From the NCBI GenBank assembly GCA_009780315.1, contig WRAH01000005.1, positions 1-64,000 on the forward strand: a stretch of DNA of 64,000 nt. Reading direction: 5' to 3'. Each line of letters begins with the position of its first letter. The first letter of the stretch is position 1. Under the pieces are notes generated by a model that was given only the letters and a program-made list of their open reading frames with translations, was not told the origin of the DNA and did not search any database. Positions 32,101-42,075 of this stretch are shown here, one piece after another. The DNA is from Defluviitaleaceae bacterium. Lineage in GTDB: Bacteria > Bacillota > Clostridia > Lachnospirales > WQUN01. A program made the position numbers and the translations under genes.

Positions 32101-34182
32101 TACAATGTAAATACACTGAACGCTTTATACCGTACAGTCAATGGGCATTTGCACTTTATAATGACAACCCACAGAACCTTTGCTAGTGATGGCATTGATA
32201 TAGATGTTATAGGATTTGATGAAGAATCAGAGATGATACTTGGGGAAATGTGGGCAGCATCTGATGTAATGTTTGCCCCTGCTCAAGCTGGTGCAGCACT
32301 TATAAGCGAAGAAACCCACATCCGTGAAATCTTTGAAGACACGGCAGTTTTCGCTACAATTCGCACTAACGCACAAGGCGAAGCCACCTTTACATTCCGT
32401 CTTCCGGATAATATAACATCATGGCGCATGACAATCTCTGGAATAAGTGAAGATTTGTATGCAGGCAATTTAGTTGAATCTGTTATTGTGACGCAGCCAA
32501 TGTTTTTAAACTATGCTTTGAACTCTGTTTTTCTCGTAGGTGATATTCCAACCCTTGGCATAAATGTATATGGCACTGCTTTAAACTTTGGCGATAATAC
32601 AACCATCCAAGTTAGAAATGGAAATACTGTCATGGCAACGGCAACAGGTCATGTTTTTGACCGCATAAACATCCCTCTATGGGAACTTACAGAAGTAGGC
32701 GACCATACCATAGTCATTTATGCAACAGCACAAGGGTATAGCGATGCAATAATGCATCATTTCACTGTATTGGAAACCCATCGCCAAATAGACACTGCCA
32801 CTTTTTATGATGTGACTCCAGCTACAATTTTTGCAACCAATCCTACTGGGCTTACAAACATTACTTTTTCAGACCAGGGGCGGAATCAATTTTTAAGCCA
32901 GCTACTTTTCATGCGCTGGGGTTCTAGTGCCCAACTAGAGGAACTTGTAATGCGCCGTGAGGCAGAAAGGCTCTTAGCTGAATATTTCCCCGAAGTCATA
33001 TTAACCCCCACTGTAGGAGGGAATTTCAACCCACGCATGTACCAACAACAGGATGGCGGCATTTCTACCTTACCTCATGGCGAAAGTAGCTTGACCGCAA
33101 CCATCAGACTTATGCCATTTATTATGGATGAAATAAGCACAGTCAATCTTCGAGACTATCTATACAATATTTTTGAAGGAAACTCCCAGTTAAATAAAAT
33201 GCAAGCATTATATGGGCTTGCTATGTTGCAAGAACCAGTCTTATTGTACTTGCAAAGTTATGAACAATTAGAGAATCTCTCAATAAGAGATATAACGTAT
33301 ATCGCTTTAGGCTTTGCAGTACTTGGGGAAATGGATACTGCAATGAGAATTTACAATGAAAGAATCGCCCCGCAAATTCAAAGTATTGGTCAATATTACC
33401 GCATACCTCAAGATGGTTCGCACCCAAATACACTACATGCTACAGCCAGCGCGTCACTTCTAGCTTCAACCCTTGGAATGCCCCACAGTGAAGGGTTGTA
33501 CCGCTACATTGCAAGGCACTACACCAGCGACTTTATGTTAAATGTTGCACGGCTTTCCTTCATTACAAATGAAATTAGTCATGTAAGCGATGTAAACGCC
33601 GAAATAACCTATACGCTTTTTGGTGAAGCATTTACCAGAAGCCTATCTCACTGGCGAGGTTATACCTTGCAAATTCCTGTTCAAAATATGCACGAATTTG
33701 TATTAACCTCTGTAGTAGGGGATGTAGGTGCAACATCTATTCATAGAAAACCCCTGACTAATGAAGGCATTGCAGGAATCACCATTCAACGTGAATTTTT
33801 CCGTGCTGGCGAAACCATAAGTACTACAGACTTTAATCAAGGAGATATCGTTCGCGTACAGATTACTATTGACTATTCCGCACACGCCATGGGTGGCTCA
33901 TATGTAATTACAGATTTTTTACCCGCAGGGCTAGTTGCTATAACTGATTCAGGTGGTTTCGGCTTTAGCAATCAAGGTCAAATACGCCATATAAGAACCG
34001 AAGGGCAACGTATCATGTTTTTTGACCATAATAGAAACTTCAATGATACACGCACGTATTACTATTATGCCCGAGTAATAAACCCTGGCACATTCCTAGC
34101 CGAAGGTACAATGGTACAAAACCTAAGCGCACAAGAATATTTCACCATAGGTACAGATGAAATTATAACTATCCGTGAATAA
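29188..34182 (+). CDS. Secreted alpha-2-macroglobulin-like protein without thioester
   Basis: A 1664-residue surface or secreted protein with an N-terminal hydrophobic signal or anchor (about 9-30). Two Ig-like/SbsA-type domains (about 45-133 and 134-232) are followed by macroglobulin domains, including an MG2-like 'LDRTLFQRDDTVSFWGF', the A2M segment 'NIGLVDEALFAL' (about 953) and 'FRLPDNITSWRMT' (about 1069). The C-terminal half has the helical thioester-domain-like region, but where CxEQ is expected it reads 'WGSSAQLEELV', with no cysteine, so covalent trapping is not possible. Bacterial A2Ms are thought to inhibit host or competitor proteases; a bait region cannot be identified. Monocistronic. 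Confidence 0.85.
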   Translation: MREKIKPVHFIIVMIFVFVLMISPINVMFASLHSPLTPVIVTAAPPREGYSLTPTLQGHSGIGIQSEFMLSTPPIYDSTLPSITIDGQPQPIITRRAGDAFTITPAVPLSHNGLYIFRLARNGQDHITWAFQTTVRFEIISVFPRNESTNVPVNTAIEIEFAINEDISIENFFSIYPYVEGRFERHENRVVFMPFNPLTHSEVYTITIAAGIELPSTNEVIAESHIFSFETAPIPTQNIQNRTQQSTVRFSNAYIEFPSFEPPTLNFRVQYNSQAGITRPIIDVNVYQFHNSNAGVNAAKRLLRPPSWAHQAWRNNLISTSELENIMSFYITEPQNVSRWGVETLGLPYQLPEGFYLVQASIADWHSQMVIQITDLAVQVVADGEQTLLWINDMQTGRPVVNAQVYDPMDSREFLTDAHGIAIIDRPMPYSSYGDRLTITSTEGMESVLFFSQHFRHSRPSGHDRYWTALQLDRTLFQRDDTVSFWGFVQNRQYHEDIQYVTVVLTSSWWRSGGRPILQRQVIPVSYSAYSGEMQLPHLDPGFYNLTIYHGDLSVGSMFFSVEDYVTPPYQLLVIPAQHAIFAGEDASFMIRTEFFEGTPVAGLDVTYWASGWNLTTNRDGNNTTNIDGEFEISTMATVSDNHAQGQTTLNLEAHATLPEVGWVMQRASTRVFINDIYVQSRAVREDTNANLSLNVHSIILDRLNDGTAQNSQDFLDTPVAGQEFSVVIQRIYWERIRDGERYDNIERRVIPRYRSVRREEEINRFTLVTDTSGAISHDFQVPNRARESYSATITTTDGNGRQIMQTLFIGRDFTSFYNEIDEDRLSLYGARPHSEGYDIGDEVRLSINRGLEPLTSGNFLFVAVQDGILHYHVGSNAFVFNFDEMHLPNATVYAFFFNGHIYYSNHQMRQELRFNSASRNLVLTVETCQDRYKPGDMATLRVTAHDNRGNPKAASVNIGLVDEALFALRDYNVNTLNALYRTVNGHLHFIMTTHRTFASDGIDIDVIGFDEESEMILGEMWAASDVMFAPAQAGAALISEETHIREIFEDTAVFATIRTNAQGEATFTFRLPDNITSWRMTISGISEDLYAGNLVESVIVTQPMFLNYALNSVFLVGDIPTLGINVYGTALNFGDNTTIQVRNGNTVMATATGHVFDRINIPLWELTEVGDHTIVIYATAQGYSDAIMHHFTVLETHRQIDTATFYDVTPATIFATNPTGLTNITFSDQGRNQFLSQLLFMRWGSSAQLEELVMRREAERLLAEYFPEVILTPTVGGNFNPRMYQQQDGGISTLPHGESSLTATIRLMPFIMDEISTVNLRDYLYNIFEGNSQLNKMQALYGLAMLQEPVLLYLQSYEQLENLSIRDITYIALGFAVLGEMDTAMRIYNERIAPQIQSIGQYYRIPQDGSHPNTLHATASASLLASTLGMPHSEGLYRYIARHYTSDFMLNVARLSFITNEISHVSDVNAEITYTLFGEAFTRSLSHWRGYTLQIPVQNMHEFVLTSVVGDVGATSIHRKPLTNEGIAGITIQREFFRAGETISTTDFNQGDIVRVQITIDYSAHAMGGSYVITDFLPAGLVAITDSGGFGFSNQGQIRHIRTEGQRIMFFDHNRNFNDTRTYYYYARVINPGTFLAEGTMVQNLSAQEYFTIGTDEIITIRE

Positions 34183-34188
34183 CCACTA

Positions 34189-34220
34189 AAAAGCCCTCAA
34201 TCGGCTGATTGAGGGCTTTT
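34189..34220. terminator. Bidirectional intrinsic terminator
   Basis: Perfect 13-bp stem AAAAGCCCTCAAT/ATTGAGGGCTTTT with a six-base loop, A-rich on one side and T-rich on the other. It serves the A2M-like gene (+) and the aldo/keto reductase gene (-). Confidence 0.93.
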
Positions 34221-34240
34221 ACTATACTACATACATATTT

Positions 34241-35329
34241 TTATTTGAATTTTTTAACGACCACTTGAAGTCTATCTGGAATATCAATATGCTGTGGACA
34301 ATGAGACAAACATATGCCACATCCTGTGCAATCATCAGCACGTCGTCCTTCTGGCAAAGTTTTGTACATCATCGCACGATTCCACTCTGCATCACCACGG
34401 CTCACGTCATTATAAAGAGAAAAACATGATGCAATATCAATTTGCTGTGGGCAATCAGTATGACAGTACTTACAAGCTGTACAAGGAATAGATGCAACTT
34501 TAGACATCTCAACCAATGCACTTTCAATTAAGCCCATTTCTTCAGTGGTAAATGGCTTTAAATTTTTAAAGGTTTTTACATTATCCTGCACATGTTCTAA
34601 AGTTGACATGCCACCTAGCACCAATGTTACACCTTTTAACGTACCTGCATATTGCATGGCCCACGAGGCAATAGAGCGGTCTGGCGCATAATCTTTAAAT
34701 AATTTTTCTGCGGCAGGCGCAAGTTTAGCAAGTGAACCACCCTTAACTGGCTCCATAACTATAATTGGTACATTATACTTTAATCCAAGCTCATGCCATT
34801 CTCCTGCCGGCCCGCGAAGAATATCCATGTAGTTAAGCTGTAATTGCACAAACTCCACTTCTGGATGACGTTTTAATAGTCTATCAAGATACGCTGTTGT
34901 TCCATGAAAGGAAAATCCAACATGCTTCACTAATCCTTTTTTCTTTTGGTCTGCTACCCATGAAAATAATTCCTTCTTTTCAACATCATCTTCACGGCTA
35001 TCATCAAGGGAATGTACAAGATAGTAATCAAAATAATCTATACCCAAGCGCGTTAGAGATTCTTCAAAAATTTTCTTGCAATCCGCATGATTATTCACCA
35101 ACCATGGCGGTAATTTATCAGCAATTACAAAACTATTACGTGGATGACGCGTCACTAATGTTTTCTTTAATGCTTCCTCAGAACCATCATAAATATATGC
35201 CGTGTCAAAGTAATTAGAACCACTATCCAAATATGCGTCAACCATTTTTGAAACCTGTTCAGTGTCAGGTAGCCGCATTGCACCAAATCCCAAAACAGCA
35301 GGATTATCCACATTCAAATAATCAATCAT
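34241..35329 (-). CDS. Aldo/keto reductase with C-terminal 2x[4Fe-4S] ferredoxin domain
   Basis: A 362-residue oxidoreductase: an AKR TIM barrel (about 1-270, 'GFGAMRLPDTEQV', 'NYFDTAYIYDGSEEAL', 'GIDYFDYYLVHSLDD') joined to a ferredoxin-like domain. That domain has Cys motifs 'CTACKYCHTDCPQ' and 'CTGCGICLSHCPQ', each enough for one [4Fe-4S] cluster. This layout is common in anaerobes and suggests electron exchange with an Fe-S donor; the substrate is not known. ATG at 35329 is preferred over TTG at 35335. It follows transketolase by 18 bp, so it probably shares the tal-tkt transcript. Confidence 0.92.
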   Translation of the reverse strand: MIDYLNVDNPAVLGFGAMRLPDTEQVSKMVDAYLDSGSNYFDTAYIYDGSEEALKKTLVTRHPRNSFVIADKLPPWLVNNHADCKKIFEESLTRLGIDYFDYYLVHSLDDSREDDVEKKELFSWVADQKKKGLVKHVGFSFHGTTAYLDRLLKRHPEVEFVQLQLNYMDILRGPAGEWHELGLKYNVPIIVMEPVKGGSLAKLAPAAEKLFKDYAPDRSIASWAMQYAGTLKGVTLVLGGMSTLEHVQDNVKTFKNLKPFTTEEMGLIESALVEMSKVASIPCTACKYCHTDCPQQIDIASCFSLYNDVSRGDAEWNRAMMYKTLPEGRRADDCTGCGICLSHCPQHIDIPDRLQVVVKKFK

Positions 35330-35347
35330 ATACAAGTACCCCCTTTT

Positions 35348-37339
35348 CTAAATGAGTTCTTTTGCCTTTTCAACGACAACATCAACAGTAAATCCAAAGG
35401 ATTTAAACAATGCGGGAGCAGGAGCTGATGCACCAAAAGTATCTATACCGATAACTGCACCGTCAAGCCCTGTGTATTTATGCCACCCAAAGGTCGAAGC
35501 GGCTTCTACTGCCAAACGCGCCCGAATACACTTGGGCATAATCTCTTCCTTATAGTCGTCGCTTTGACGCTCAAAAACCTCCAGCGAAGGCACGCTTATA
35601 ACGCTAGCATAGATTCCGGCAGCTTTTAAAATTGGCTGTGCATTATAAATCAGCTCAACTTCTGAACCACTTGCCATAAGCAAAATATCAGGCTTTCCTG
35701 TGTTAGGGTTAATGTCTTCTTTTAATACATACGCCCCCTTATATGCACCTTTGCCTGTTTCAGGTAGAAGGGGTAGATTTTGACGTGAAAGCACAAGTGC
35801 AGTTGGGCCGTCAACTTTAGTCAGTGCATAAGCCCATGATGCAGCAGTTTCTTTGGTGTCACAAGGACGATACACTGTAAAACCAGGAATACTGCGCAAT
35901 GCAGCAAGTTGCTCTACAGGCTGGTGGGTTGGGCCATCTTCGCCTACACCAATTGAGTCATGAGTCATAATATATATCACAGGTAGCTTCATAAGTGCAG
36001 AAAGACGCATTGCAGGTTTCATATAATCGCTAAATACAAAGAACCCTGCAACATATGGACGAAGCCCTCCATAAGCGGCAAAAGCATTTGCAATGGCAGC
36101 CATTCCATGCTCACGAATACCAAAGTGCAAGTTTGAACCACATGGCGTTTCTTTTGAAAAAGATTTACGGTCTTTCATCAATGATAAAGTTGAAGGCGCA
36201 AGGTCTGCCGAACCACCAAAAAGATTTGGTATATGTTGCGATAACTTATTAAGCACCACTTCTGAAGATGCACGCGTTGCAAGATTGCCCTCGTATTGCC
36301 AAAATTCATCCCAATTATCAAGGTCAATGGGTAGTTTTTTAGCGTGCCAGATTTCCCATGCTTTCCAGTTTTCAGGATAGGCGGCTTTATATTCATCAGT
36401 AAGCTTATTCCAGTCATCTTCCCACTTTTGGGCAATCTTTACCCAATCAGCAGATGTGTCCTTTACATCTTGCGGCACATAAAATGACTCTTCATGTTGC
36501 CAATTCAGCGTTTCTTTGGCTTTTGTTATGCCTTCATCACCAAGGGGCGAACCATGAACACCTGCTGTTCCTTGATTGGGCGCGCCATAGCCAATGATAG
36601 TCTTTATTTCTATGATGGATGGCTTTTCTTTTACAGATTTTGCAGTTTCTATGGCGTTCATAATATCAGATAAATCATTACCATCTGATACTTTTTGCAC
36701 ATGCCAGCCATAAGCTTCAAAACGTTTTCCCACATCTTCTGTAAAGGAAATATTGGTTGCACCTTCGATGGTTATATCATTTGAGTCATACATTAAAATA
36801 AGTTTTCCAAGCCCCAGCGTTGCAGCTAAAGAAACTGCTTCGGCGGCAACGCCTTCTTGCAAACAACCATCGCCGCAAACAACATAGGTGTAATGGTCAA
36901 CAATATTAAAATTAGGTTTATTAAACTTTGCTGCAAGATAGGTTTCTGCCCATGCAAAACCTACTGCATTGGCAATGCCTTGCCCCAGTGGCCCAGTGGT
37001 AATTTCAACACCATCAGTATGCCCAAGTTCTGGATGTCCAGGGGTAACAGAATCCCATTGACGGAAATTTTTTAAATCATCTAAGGTTACATCATATCCA
37101 AAAATGTGCAAAAGACTATATAAAAGTGATGAACCATGCCCTGCGGATAATATGAAGCGGTCACGATTTTGCCAGTTCGGGTTTTTAGGGTTATGTTTCA
37201 TTTCGCCACCCCAAAGTGCTAGTGACATAGGTGCCGCACCAAGAGGTAGGCCAGGATGTCCGCTTTTTGCTTTTTGTACAGCATCTACGCTTAAAAAGCG
37301 CAAGGTATTTACAGTGGTATCATTTACAATCTTATGCAT
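35348..37339 (-). CDS. tkt: Transketolase
   Basis: Thiamine-diphosphate enzyme of the non-oxidative pentose phosphate pathway that moves two-carbon ketol units. The 663-residue length is full. Motifs: '[18 protein letters not shown]', the TPP/Mg site '[18 protein letters not shown]...NDITIEG', and '[21 protein letters not shown]'. It follows transaldolase by 32 bp on the same strand; the two enzymes act in sequence. RBS GAGGAG. Confidence 0.97.
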   Translation of the reverse strand: MHKIVNDTTVNTLRFLSVDAVQKAKSGHPGLPLGAAPMSLALWGGEMKHNPKNPNWQNRDRFILSAGHGSSLLYSLLHIFGYDVTLDDLKNFRQWDSVTPGHPELGHTDGVEITTGPLGQGIANAVGFAWAETYLAAKFNKPNFNIVDHYTYVVCGDGCLQEGVAAEAVSLAATLGLGKLILMYDSNDITIEGATNISFTEDVGKRFEAYGWHVQKVSDGNDLSDIMNAIETAKSVKEKPSIIEIKTIIGYGAPNQGTAGVHGSPLGDEGITKAKETLNWQHEESFYVPQDVKDTSADWVKIAQKWEDDWNKLTDEYKAAYPENWKAWEIWHAKKLPIDLDNWDEFWQYEGNLATRASSEVVLNKLSQHIPNLFGGSADLAPSTLSLMKDRKSFSKETPCGSNLHFGIREHGMAAIANAFAAYGGLRPYVAGFFVFSDYMKPAMRLSALMKLPVIYIMTHDSIGVGEDGPTHQPVEQLAALRSIPGFTVYRPCDTKETAASWAYALTKVDGPTALVLSRQNLPLLPETGKGAYKGAYVLKEDINPNTGKPDILLMASGSEVELIYNAQPILKAAGIYASVISVPSLEVFERQSDDYKEEIMPKCIRARLAVEAASTFGWHKYTGLDGAVIGIDTFGASAPAPALFKSFGFTVDVVVEKAKELI

Positions 37340-37371
37340 TTATCATTTCTCCTCTCACGTTTCTACAGTTT

Positions 37372-38013
37372 TTATTTCAAAGTTTCCCAGTCTTGTAGGA
37401 ATCGCTCAATTCCGCTATCGGTTAGTGGATGATTAAGCATTTGTACAAACGTTGCATATGGAATAGTGGAAATATGCGCACCAAGACGTGCTGCCATAGT
37501 TACATGAATTGGGTGACGAATGCTGGCCGCAATAATTTCTGTTTCGATACCATGCTCATCAAAAATATCACAAATTTCTTCAATGAGATTCATTCCGTCC
37601 ATGCCAATATCATCTAATCGCCCAAGAAATGGGCTTACATATGTTGCCCCTGCTCTGGCGGCAAGAAGGGCTTGGACTGCGGAAAATATTAAAGTGACAT
37701 TTGTTTTTACACCTTCCGCAGTTAAAATTTTTGTGGCTTTTAATCCCTCAGCAGTCATAGGAATTTTTATTACAATATTTTTATGAATTTTAACCAGCTC
37801 TCTGGCTTCCTTTACCATACCTTCGGCTTGGGTATCGATAACTTCCGCACTAATTGGGCCATCAACTATTGTAGTGATTTCTTTTACGACTTGTGCAAAG
37901 TCGCGGCCTTCTTTTGCAATAAGCGATGGATTGGTGGTTACACCACAAATCACCCCCCAGCTTTCAATTTCGCGAATGTGGTCTACATTGGCAGTGTCAA
38001 TAAATAATTTCAT
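37372..38013 (-). CDS. tal: Transaldolase (small MipB/TalC type)
   Basis: A 213-residue class I aldolase of the short decameric transaldolase family, cytoplasmic. The Schiff-base lysine is in '[15 protein letters not shown]'; '[31 protein letters not shown]' is diagnostic. It transfers dihydroxyacetone between sugar phosphates together with transketolase next door. Fructose-6-phosphate aldolase is a close homologue, but the context favours transaldolase. AGGAGG precedes the ATG; the M15 peptidase gene ends 15 bp upstream. Confidence 0.93.
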   Translation of the reverse strand: MKLFIDTANVDHIREIESWGVICGVTTNPSLIAKEGRDFAQVVKEITTIVDGPISAEVIDTQAEGMVKEARELVKIHKNIVIKIPMTAEGLKATKILTAEGVKTNVTLIFSAVQALLAARAGATYVSPFLGRLDDIGMDGMNLIEEICDIFDEHGIETEIIAASIRHPIHVTMAARLGAHISTIPYATFVQMLNHPLTDSGIERFLQDWETLK

Positions 38014-38028
38014 ACTAAAAATCCTCCT

Positions 38029-39156
38029 TTAATTTAATGTAACCCATGGGTTTCTGCCCACAAATTCTTCTAAACTTAAAATGTTATTGTTGTGCATGTA
38101 CATGGAAATATTCATACCCACATAAGTGATATGCCACGGCTCGTGAATATAGCCTGTAATATGTGTTGTTTCAGCTCTATAACGCACGATAAAACCGTGA
38201 TAATGGGCATTGTTTGCGACCCAAATACCCGTGGGTGATGACCCGTTAAAATCAAGTAGCCCACCAGGGCCCCAAAGGTCTAGGGCACGTCCTGTTTGGT
38301 GTTCGCTGTGATATGTTCGAGCAATTCTACCATCACGTCGCCCTCCGTTCACCCATAGTTCATGCTGGCGTGCAGCTGAACGATAGGCTGATGTTATTGA
38401 TAAATTGAATCCAGCTTGCTGTGCAGAAGCACGTAAGCTATGAAACGCAGCCACTGTTTGTGGTGTAGCACGAAGGTGACAAGTATCACTGTTGACAGGT
38501 ATCATTCCGCTTGGTGAAAATCCTGACGGCAGACGGAAAAATGGACTAATTAAAAGAGGATTGGCATCATCGTTGATTTGGATTCCTTCATAAAAAGGTA
38601 TGTGAAGGGATACATTGACTTTCCACACAACTGTTTCAATATCTAAATCAGGTCTTGCAGCATAAAATTCTGCATAAAATACGGCATTTTCCGCTATGTA
38701 GAATGGTAATACGGAAAATGCATCCATATTTGCAATTCGTGCAGATAAACGATGTTGCTGAGGTTCTGGTGTGGGGGATGGTGTTGGCTCTGGAACTGTG
38801 ATAGGTGCTGGAGAGTCATAGACAATCATCATTATATCATCAGGAGTGTCAGGTAGGATATAAAAATCTGCATAGGATGGAATATCATCAAAGAAGACAG
38901 TCGTTGGTTCAACAATAGTCAATATTTCTGGTTGAAGCGTCTCTGGTGTTTGTGGCACATGGATAAATGCTGGCTGTATATTATCTAACGATACAGTGTT
39001 TCTTGTTGTTGGAATATTGTAATCAAGCATGATAAATACAGCAAGCGCTACGCACACTGTTGCGGCTAGAACCAAAATGCCTGCACCAATGCCTGAAAGA
39101 AGGTTCATTGATTCACTTTTTCGATTTTTTATATTTCTTCGATTTTTTCTGCGCAC
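38029..39156 (-). CDS. Membrane-anchored D,D-carboxypeptidase (M15/VanY family)
   Basis: A 375-residue protein with a short basic cytoplasmic start, one TM helix (about 22-47), a Pro-rich linker and an M15 (VanY) zinc peptidase domain near residues 230-350. Zinc and catalytic residues are in 'SEHQTGRALDLWG' (His, Asp) and 'IHEPWHITYVG' (Glu, His). It should remove the terminal D-Ala of peptidoglycan stems outside the cell. The start is GTG behind GGAGG. It lies directly after sigE on the same strand, suggesting a possible sporulation role; no van genes are near. Confidence 0.9.
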   Translation of the reverse strand: MRRKNRRNIKNRKSESMNLLSGIGAGILVLAATVCVALAVFIMLDYNIPTTRNTVSLDNIQPAFIHVPQTPETLQPEILTIVEPTTVFFDDIPSYADFYILPDTPDDIMMIVYDSPAPITVPEPTPSPTPEPQQHRLSARIANMDAFSVLPFYIAENAVFYAEFYAARPDLDIETVVWKVNVSLHIPFYEGIQINDDANPLLISPFFRLPSGFSPSGMIPVNSDTCHLRATPQTVAAFHSLRASAQQAGFNLSITSAYRSAARQHELWVNGGRRDGRIARTYHSEHQTGRALDLWGPGGLLDFNGSSPTGIWVANNAHYHGFIVRYRAETTHITGYIHEPWHITYVGMNISMYMHNNNILSLEEFVGRNPWVTLN

Positions 39157-39178
39157 TCAAAATGCCTCCAAATAAGCA

Positions 39179-39200
39179 AGGGACTGCTTTTGCAATCCCT
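39179..39200 (-). terminator. Weak terminator-like hairpin after sigE
   Basis: AGGGATTGC-AAAA-GCAGTCCCT with one internal mismatch. There is no real T-run, so it may attenuate rather than end transcription. It lies 16 bp after the sigE stop. Confidence 0.4.
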
Positions 39201-39215
39201 AGTATACCATGGACA

Positions 39216-39956
39216 TCATTCAACTACCATACGATTCATTTCTTTTTTTAGCCTTACGATGATTTTTTTCTCAAGCCGAGAAATATATGATTGGGAAATC
39301 CCCAGTAAATCGGCAACCTCTTTTTGTGTTTTTTCTTCCCCGCCAGGATATAATCCAAAACGAAGTTCTATAATTTTTCTCTCACGATTATTTAATTTTT
39401 CTAATGCTGTATTTAAAAGTTCGCGGTCTACTTCATCTTCCAAATCACGTGAAATAATATCTACATCTGTTCCTAAAATGTCTGACAGCAGAAGTTCATT
39501 ACCTTCCCAATCAACATTAAGCGGCTCATCTATTGAAATCTCAGATTTGGTTCGGGTATTTCGCCGAAGATACATTAAAATTTCATTTTCGATACAACGG
39601 CTGGCATAAGTTGCTAATTTTATTTTTTTGTCTGTTTTAAATGTATTGATTGCCTTGATGAGTCCAATTGTACCTATTGAAATCAAATCTTCCACATTGA
39701 TTCCTGTGTTTTCAAACTTGCGTGCTATGTATACTACAAGCCGCAGGTTTCGTTCGATTAGCGTTGCTTTTGCTTGCGCATCATCTTCGCTTCCAAGCAA
39801 TGCAAGCCATTTTGCCTCTTCGTCCGCATCAAGGGGCGCAGGTAGTACCTCACTGCCACCTATGTAGTAAATACGGTCGTTGTCTTCCTGTGGCTTTATA
39901 AATGCCAATGCATCATAAATCATGTTTCGCGCTTTTGTATAAAGTACATTCAACAT
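39216..39956 (-). CDS. sigE: RNA polymerase sporulation sigma factor SigE precursor
   Basis: Mother-cell sigma factor, 246 residues, made as inactive pro-SigE. The N-terminal pro-sequence (about 1-30) is followed by the conserved 'YYIGGSE' processing region. Regions 2 and 4 are intact ('[20 protein letters not shown]', '[18 protein letters not shown]', '[20 protein letters not shown]'). ATG at 39956 lies 8 nt after AGGAGG; an upstream GTG at 39965 has no room for an RBS. The adjacent spoIIGA encodes the presumed processing protease. sigG, which often follows in Clostridia, is absent here. Confidence 0.97.
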   Translation of the reverse strand: MLNVLYTKARNMIYDALAFIKPQEDNDRIYYIGGSEVLPAPLDADEEAKWLALLGSEDDAQAKATLIERNLRLVVYIARKFENTGINVEDLISIGTIGLIKAINTFKTDKKIKLATYASRCIENEILMYLRRNTRTKSEISIDEPLNVDWEGNELLLSDILGTDVDIISRDLEDEVDRELLNTALEKLNNRERKIIELRFGLYPGGEEKTQKEVADLLGISQSYISRLEKKIIVRLKKEMNRMVVE

Positions 39957-39957
39957 T

Positions 39958-40857
39958 TTAGACACCTCCTATGAGTTCGGGGCTAAGTAGCCCTCTATAA
40001 CGTCCATCACCGCTAAGTTTGTCGTTGTAAATGCCAATCACTACATCGACAGGTACATCTTTGCCTATTTGCACCTTATCTGGGCGAAATCCGATGAGCA
40101 TTCCATTGGTTTTGCCAAGGCTTGTGAATGGAATCATTCGGATTCTTGTATAGAAAGACCCTTCGCGGTTTAATAATAACGCGCTAAGGTCGTTTTCCTG
40201 TTTTTCATAAAATAGAATTTTCAGCTTGTCTGGAAGAAAACTTTTTACAAGTTCAAACTCTGCAATAATAACCGATGATTGAGAGATGGGTTCTTTTAAG
40301 CAATGTCCAGTGTCTACCAATGCATCAAATGAACAATCTTTCTCATCTAAAAACACTTGTACATTACATATCATTTGACGCTTTAACAAAAGCTTTTCAT
40401 AAAATCTTATACCTATTTTTATTAAAATATAGCTTGCAACCATGCCCGTTAAAGCTAAATGCCATGAGATAGCACGTGTGAACCCTTCCCAATCTTCTGC
40501 CAATAAATGAACGGCATATGGCAAATCTGTAAGAAAGAACAACGCCATTCCCAACCCACCAATGGTAAATGAAACCCCATAAGCAACGACCATAAGTTTT
40601 AAAAATGGTTTAATGCCTTTTGGATGAAAAACGATTGCTACACCAATAGATAAAATGACTACAGATGCGAGTAGTACATTCATAAATCGCAATGAATAGA
40701 TGACAATAATAAACGTGTATAGCAAAGCCATAACCCCTGCACCAAGTAAAATCCACCTAAACTTACGTGAAATACCCATAATTTTTGCCAACACCCAAAG
40801 TACAAAACCATTCATTATGAAATTCACCAGAAACAACATATCTGCATATACTGTCAT
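39958..40857 (-). CDS. spoIIGA: Sigma-E processing peptidase SpoIIGA
   Basis: Membrane aspartic protease in the sporulation septum that cleaves pro-SigE after a signal from the forespore (SpoIIR). It has 299 residues: five TM helices in the first 155 residues and a cytoplasmic protease domain with catalytic Asp182 in '[12 protein letters not shown]', followed by '[10 protein letters not shown]'. The stop is 1 bp before the sigE start, with the sigE RBS inside spoIIGA, so the two are made together. Confidence 0.95.
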   Translation of the reverse strand: MTVYADMLFLVNFIMNGFVLWVLAKIMGISRKFRWILLGAGVMALLYTFIIVIYSLRFMNVLLASVVILSIGVAIVFHPKGIKPFLKLMVVAYGVSFTIGGLGMALFFLTDLPYAVHLLAEDWEGFTRAISWHLALTGMVASYILIKIGIRFYEKLLLKRQMICNVQVFLDEKDCSFDALVDTGHCLKEPISQSSVIIAEFELVKSFLPDKLKILFYEKQENDLSALLLNREGSFYTRIRMIPFTSLGKTNGMLIGFRPDKVQIGKDVPVDVVIGIYNDKLSGDGRYRGLLSPELIGGV

Positions 40858-40969
40858 ACTGCATCACCTAGGTCAGTATAAGGCTAATGCATATGCGCAA
40901 TTTGTCTTTTCTTTTGATGGAAAGGTGAAATTTTATGTATAAAACTGGAACTCACTTACTTATTGTTAT

Positions 40970-40997
40970 TTGACAAGTTCAAATTTCTGCATATAAT
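40970..40997 (+). promoter_or_regulatory. SigA promoter of the GDPD gene
   Basis: Consensus TTGACA and TATAAT with a 16-bp spacer, 35 bp before the start. Confidence 0.8.
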
Positions 40998-41031
40998 TAT
41001 TAAAGTTTTCTAAATGCTAGGAGAGATTATA

Positions 41032-42075
41032 ATGCAGACTTTGAAGAAAATTTTAAAATGTGCGGGTATTGTCATGGGTACATTCGTATTGCTAGTGTTA
41101 ATATTCCATTTGATTCCCCGCCGTCCAACAATGGAAGCGAATCCATTTATCGTGGGGCGTGGCAATCGTCCTATGGTTGCCGCACATGCTGGTGGGAATT
41201 TAGAATTTCCAGGCAACACACTTGAAGCCATGTTTAATTCATACCATGTTGACCCAAATGTTATGTTTGAGCTTGATGTAAACATGACCCGCGATGGTGT
41301 GATTATATTATCACATTGCCGCACACTTGACCGTAGGTCAAATGTAACAGGATATATACATGACTGGTATTTTGCAGACTTAGTTGAGCAAGAAGTAAGC
41401 TTTGGTTATTTTCATCCTATAGGCTCTAATGGCACCAGACCTCTTGAAATGGATTTGATTCCATATACAAATTATGCAGGGGTTAGCGTCACGCCTCTTG
41501 ACGTTGTATATCCATTAGGCGTTTCTCCGCGTCATGATTACAAATTTTTGGTGACGACATTGGAAGAAGCCATTAGAACATTCCCCAATAATCTGATGAC
41601 TGTAGAAGTAAAACAAAGCGGAGATATTGGATTGCAGTCTGTAGATGCCATTATTGAGCTTATGGAACGTTTAGACGCAGCGTATAACACCTTCGCGCGT
41701 ATAGGGTTAGCATCATTTCATACGTCAAACTTTGAAAGATTTGTGGAGTTGCGTGAAACAACCCACCCTCAACTTATGTTTTCGCCAAGCGGTTCTGGAC
41801 TTAGGCCTGTATATATTGCCCATTGGGTTGGGTTGGACTTCATATATAATCCCCAATTTACTTTAGCGCAAATCCCTACAAGGGAAGGGTCTTTACCATT
41901 GGATACTCGTCATTTTATCCGTGCCCTGCATAGACATAATATAGCTGTGCAATACTGGACTATAAATGATGAAGAAACAATGCGTCATCTTATTTCCCAA
42001 GGTGCTGATGCGATTGTAACAGGCAGACCTACACTGCTTAAAGAAATTTTAGATGAAATTTTTGAACAATATTAA
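41032..42075 (+). CDS. Membrane-anchored glycerophosphodiester phosphodiesterase
   Basis: A 347-residue GDPD-family protein with one N-terminal TM helix (about 12-30), the catalytic domain probably facing outside. Active-site His is in 'VAAHAGGNLEFPGNTLEA'; 'FELDVNMTRDGVIILSHC' supplies Glu, Asp and the second His, although the usual His-Asp of the motif is His-Cys here. 'MTVEVKQSG' and 'YWTINDEETMRHLISQGADAI' complete the barrel. It should release glycerol 3-phosphate from glycerophosphodiesters or lipoteichoic-acid fragments. ATG at 41032 behind AGGAGAG is preferred to 41014. Confidence 0.88.
   Translation: MQTLKKILKCAGIVMGTFVLLVLIFHLIPRRPTMEANPFIVGRGNRPMVAAHAGGNLEFPGNTLEAMFNSYHVDPNVMFELDVNMTRDGVIILSHCRTLDRRSNVTGYIHDWYFADLVEQEVSFGYFHPIGSNGTRPLEMDLIPYTNYAGVSVTPLDVVYPLGVSPRHDYKFLVTTLEEAIRTFPNNLMTVEVKQSGDIGLQSVDAIIELMERLDAAYNTFARIGLASFHTSNFERFVELRETTHPQLMFSPSGSGLRPVYIAHWVGLDFIYNPQFTLAQIPTREGSLPLDTRHFIRALHRHNIAVQYWTINDEETMRHLISQGADAIVTGRPTLLKEILDEIFEQY

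Noticed and set aside
40969-40975. Possible Spo0A box (TGTCAAA) upstream of spoIIGA on the minus strand
   Set aside because: It deviates from TGTCGAA, stands alone, and coincides with the -35 box of the GDPD promoter on the other strand.
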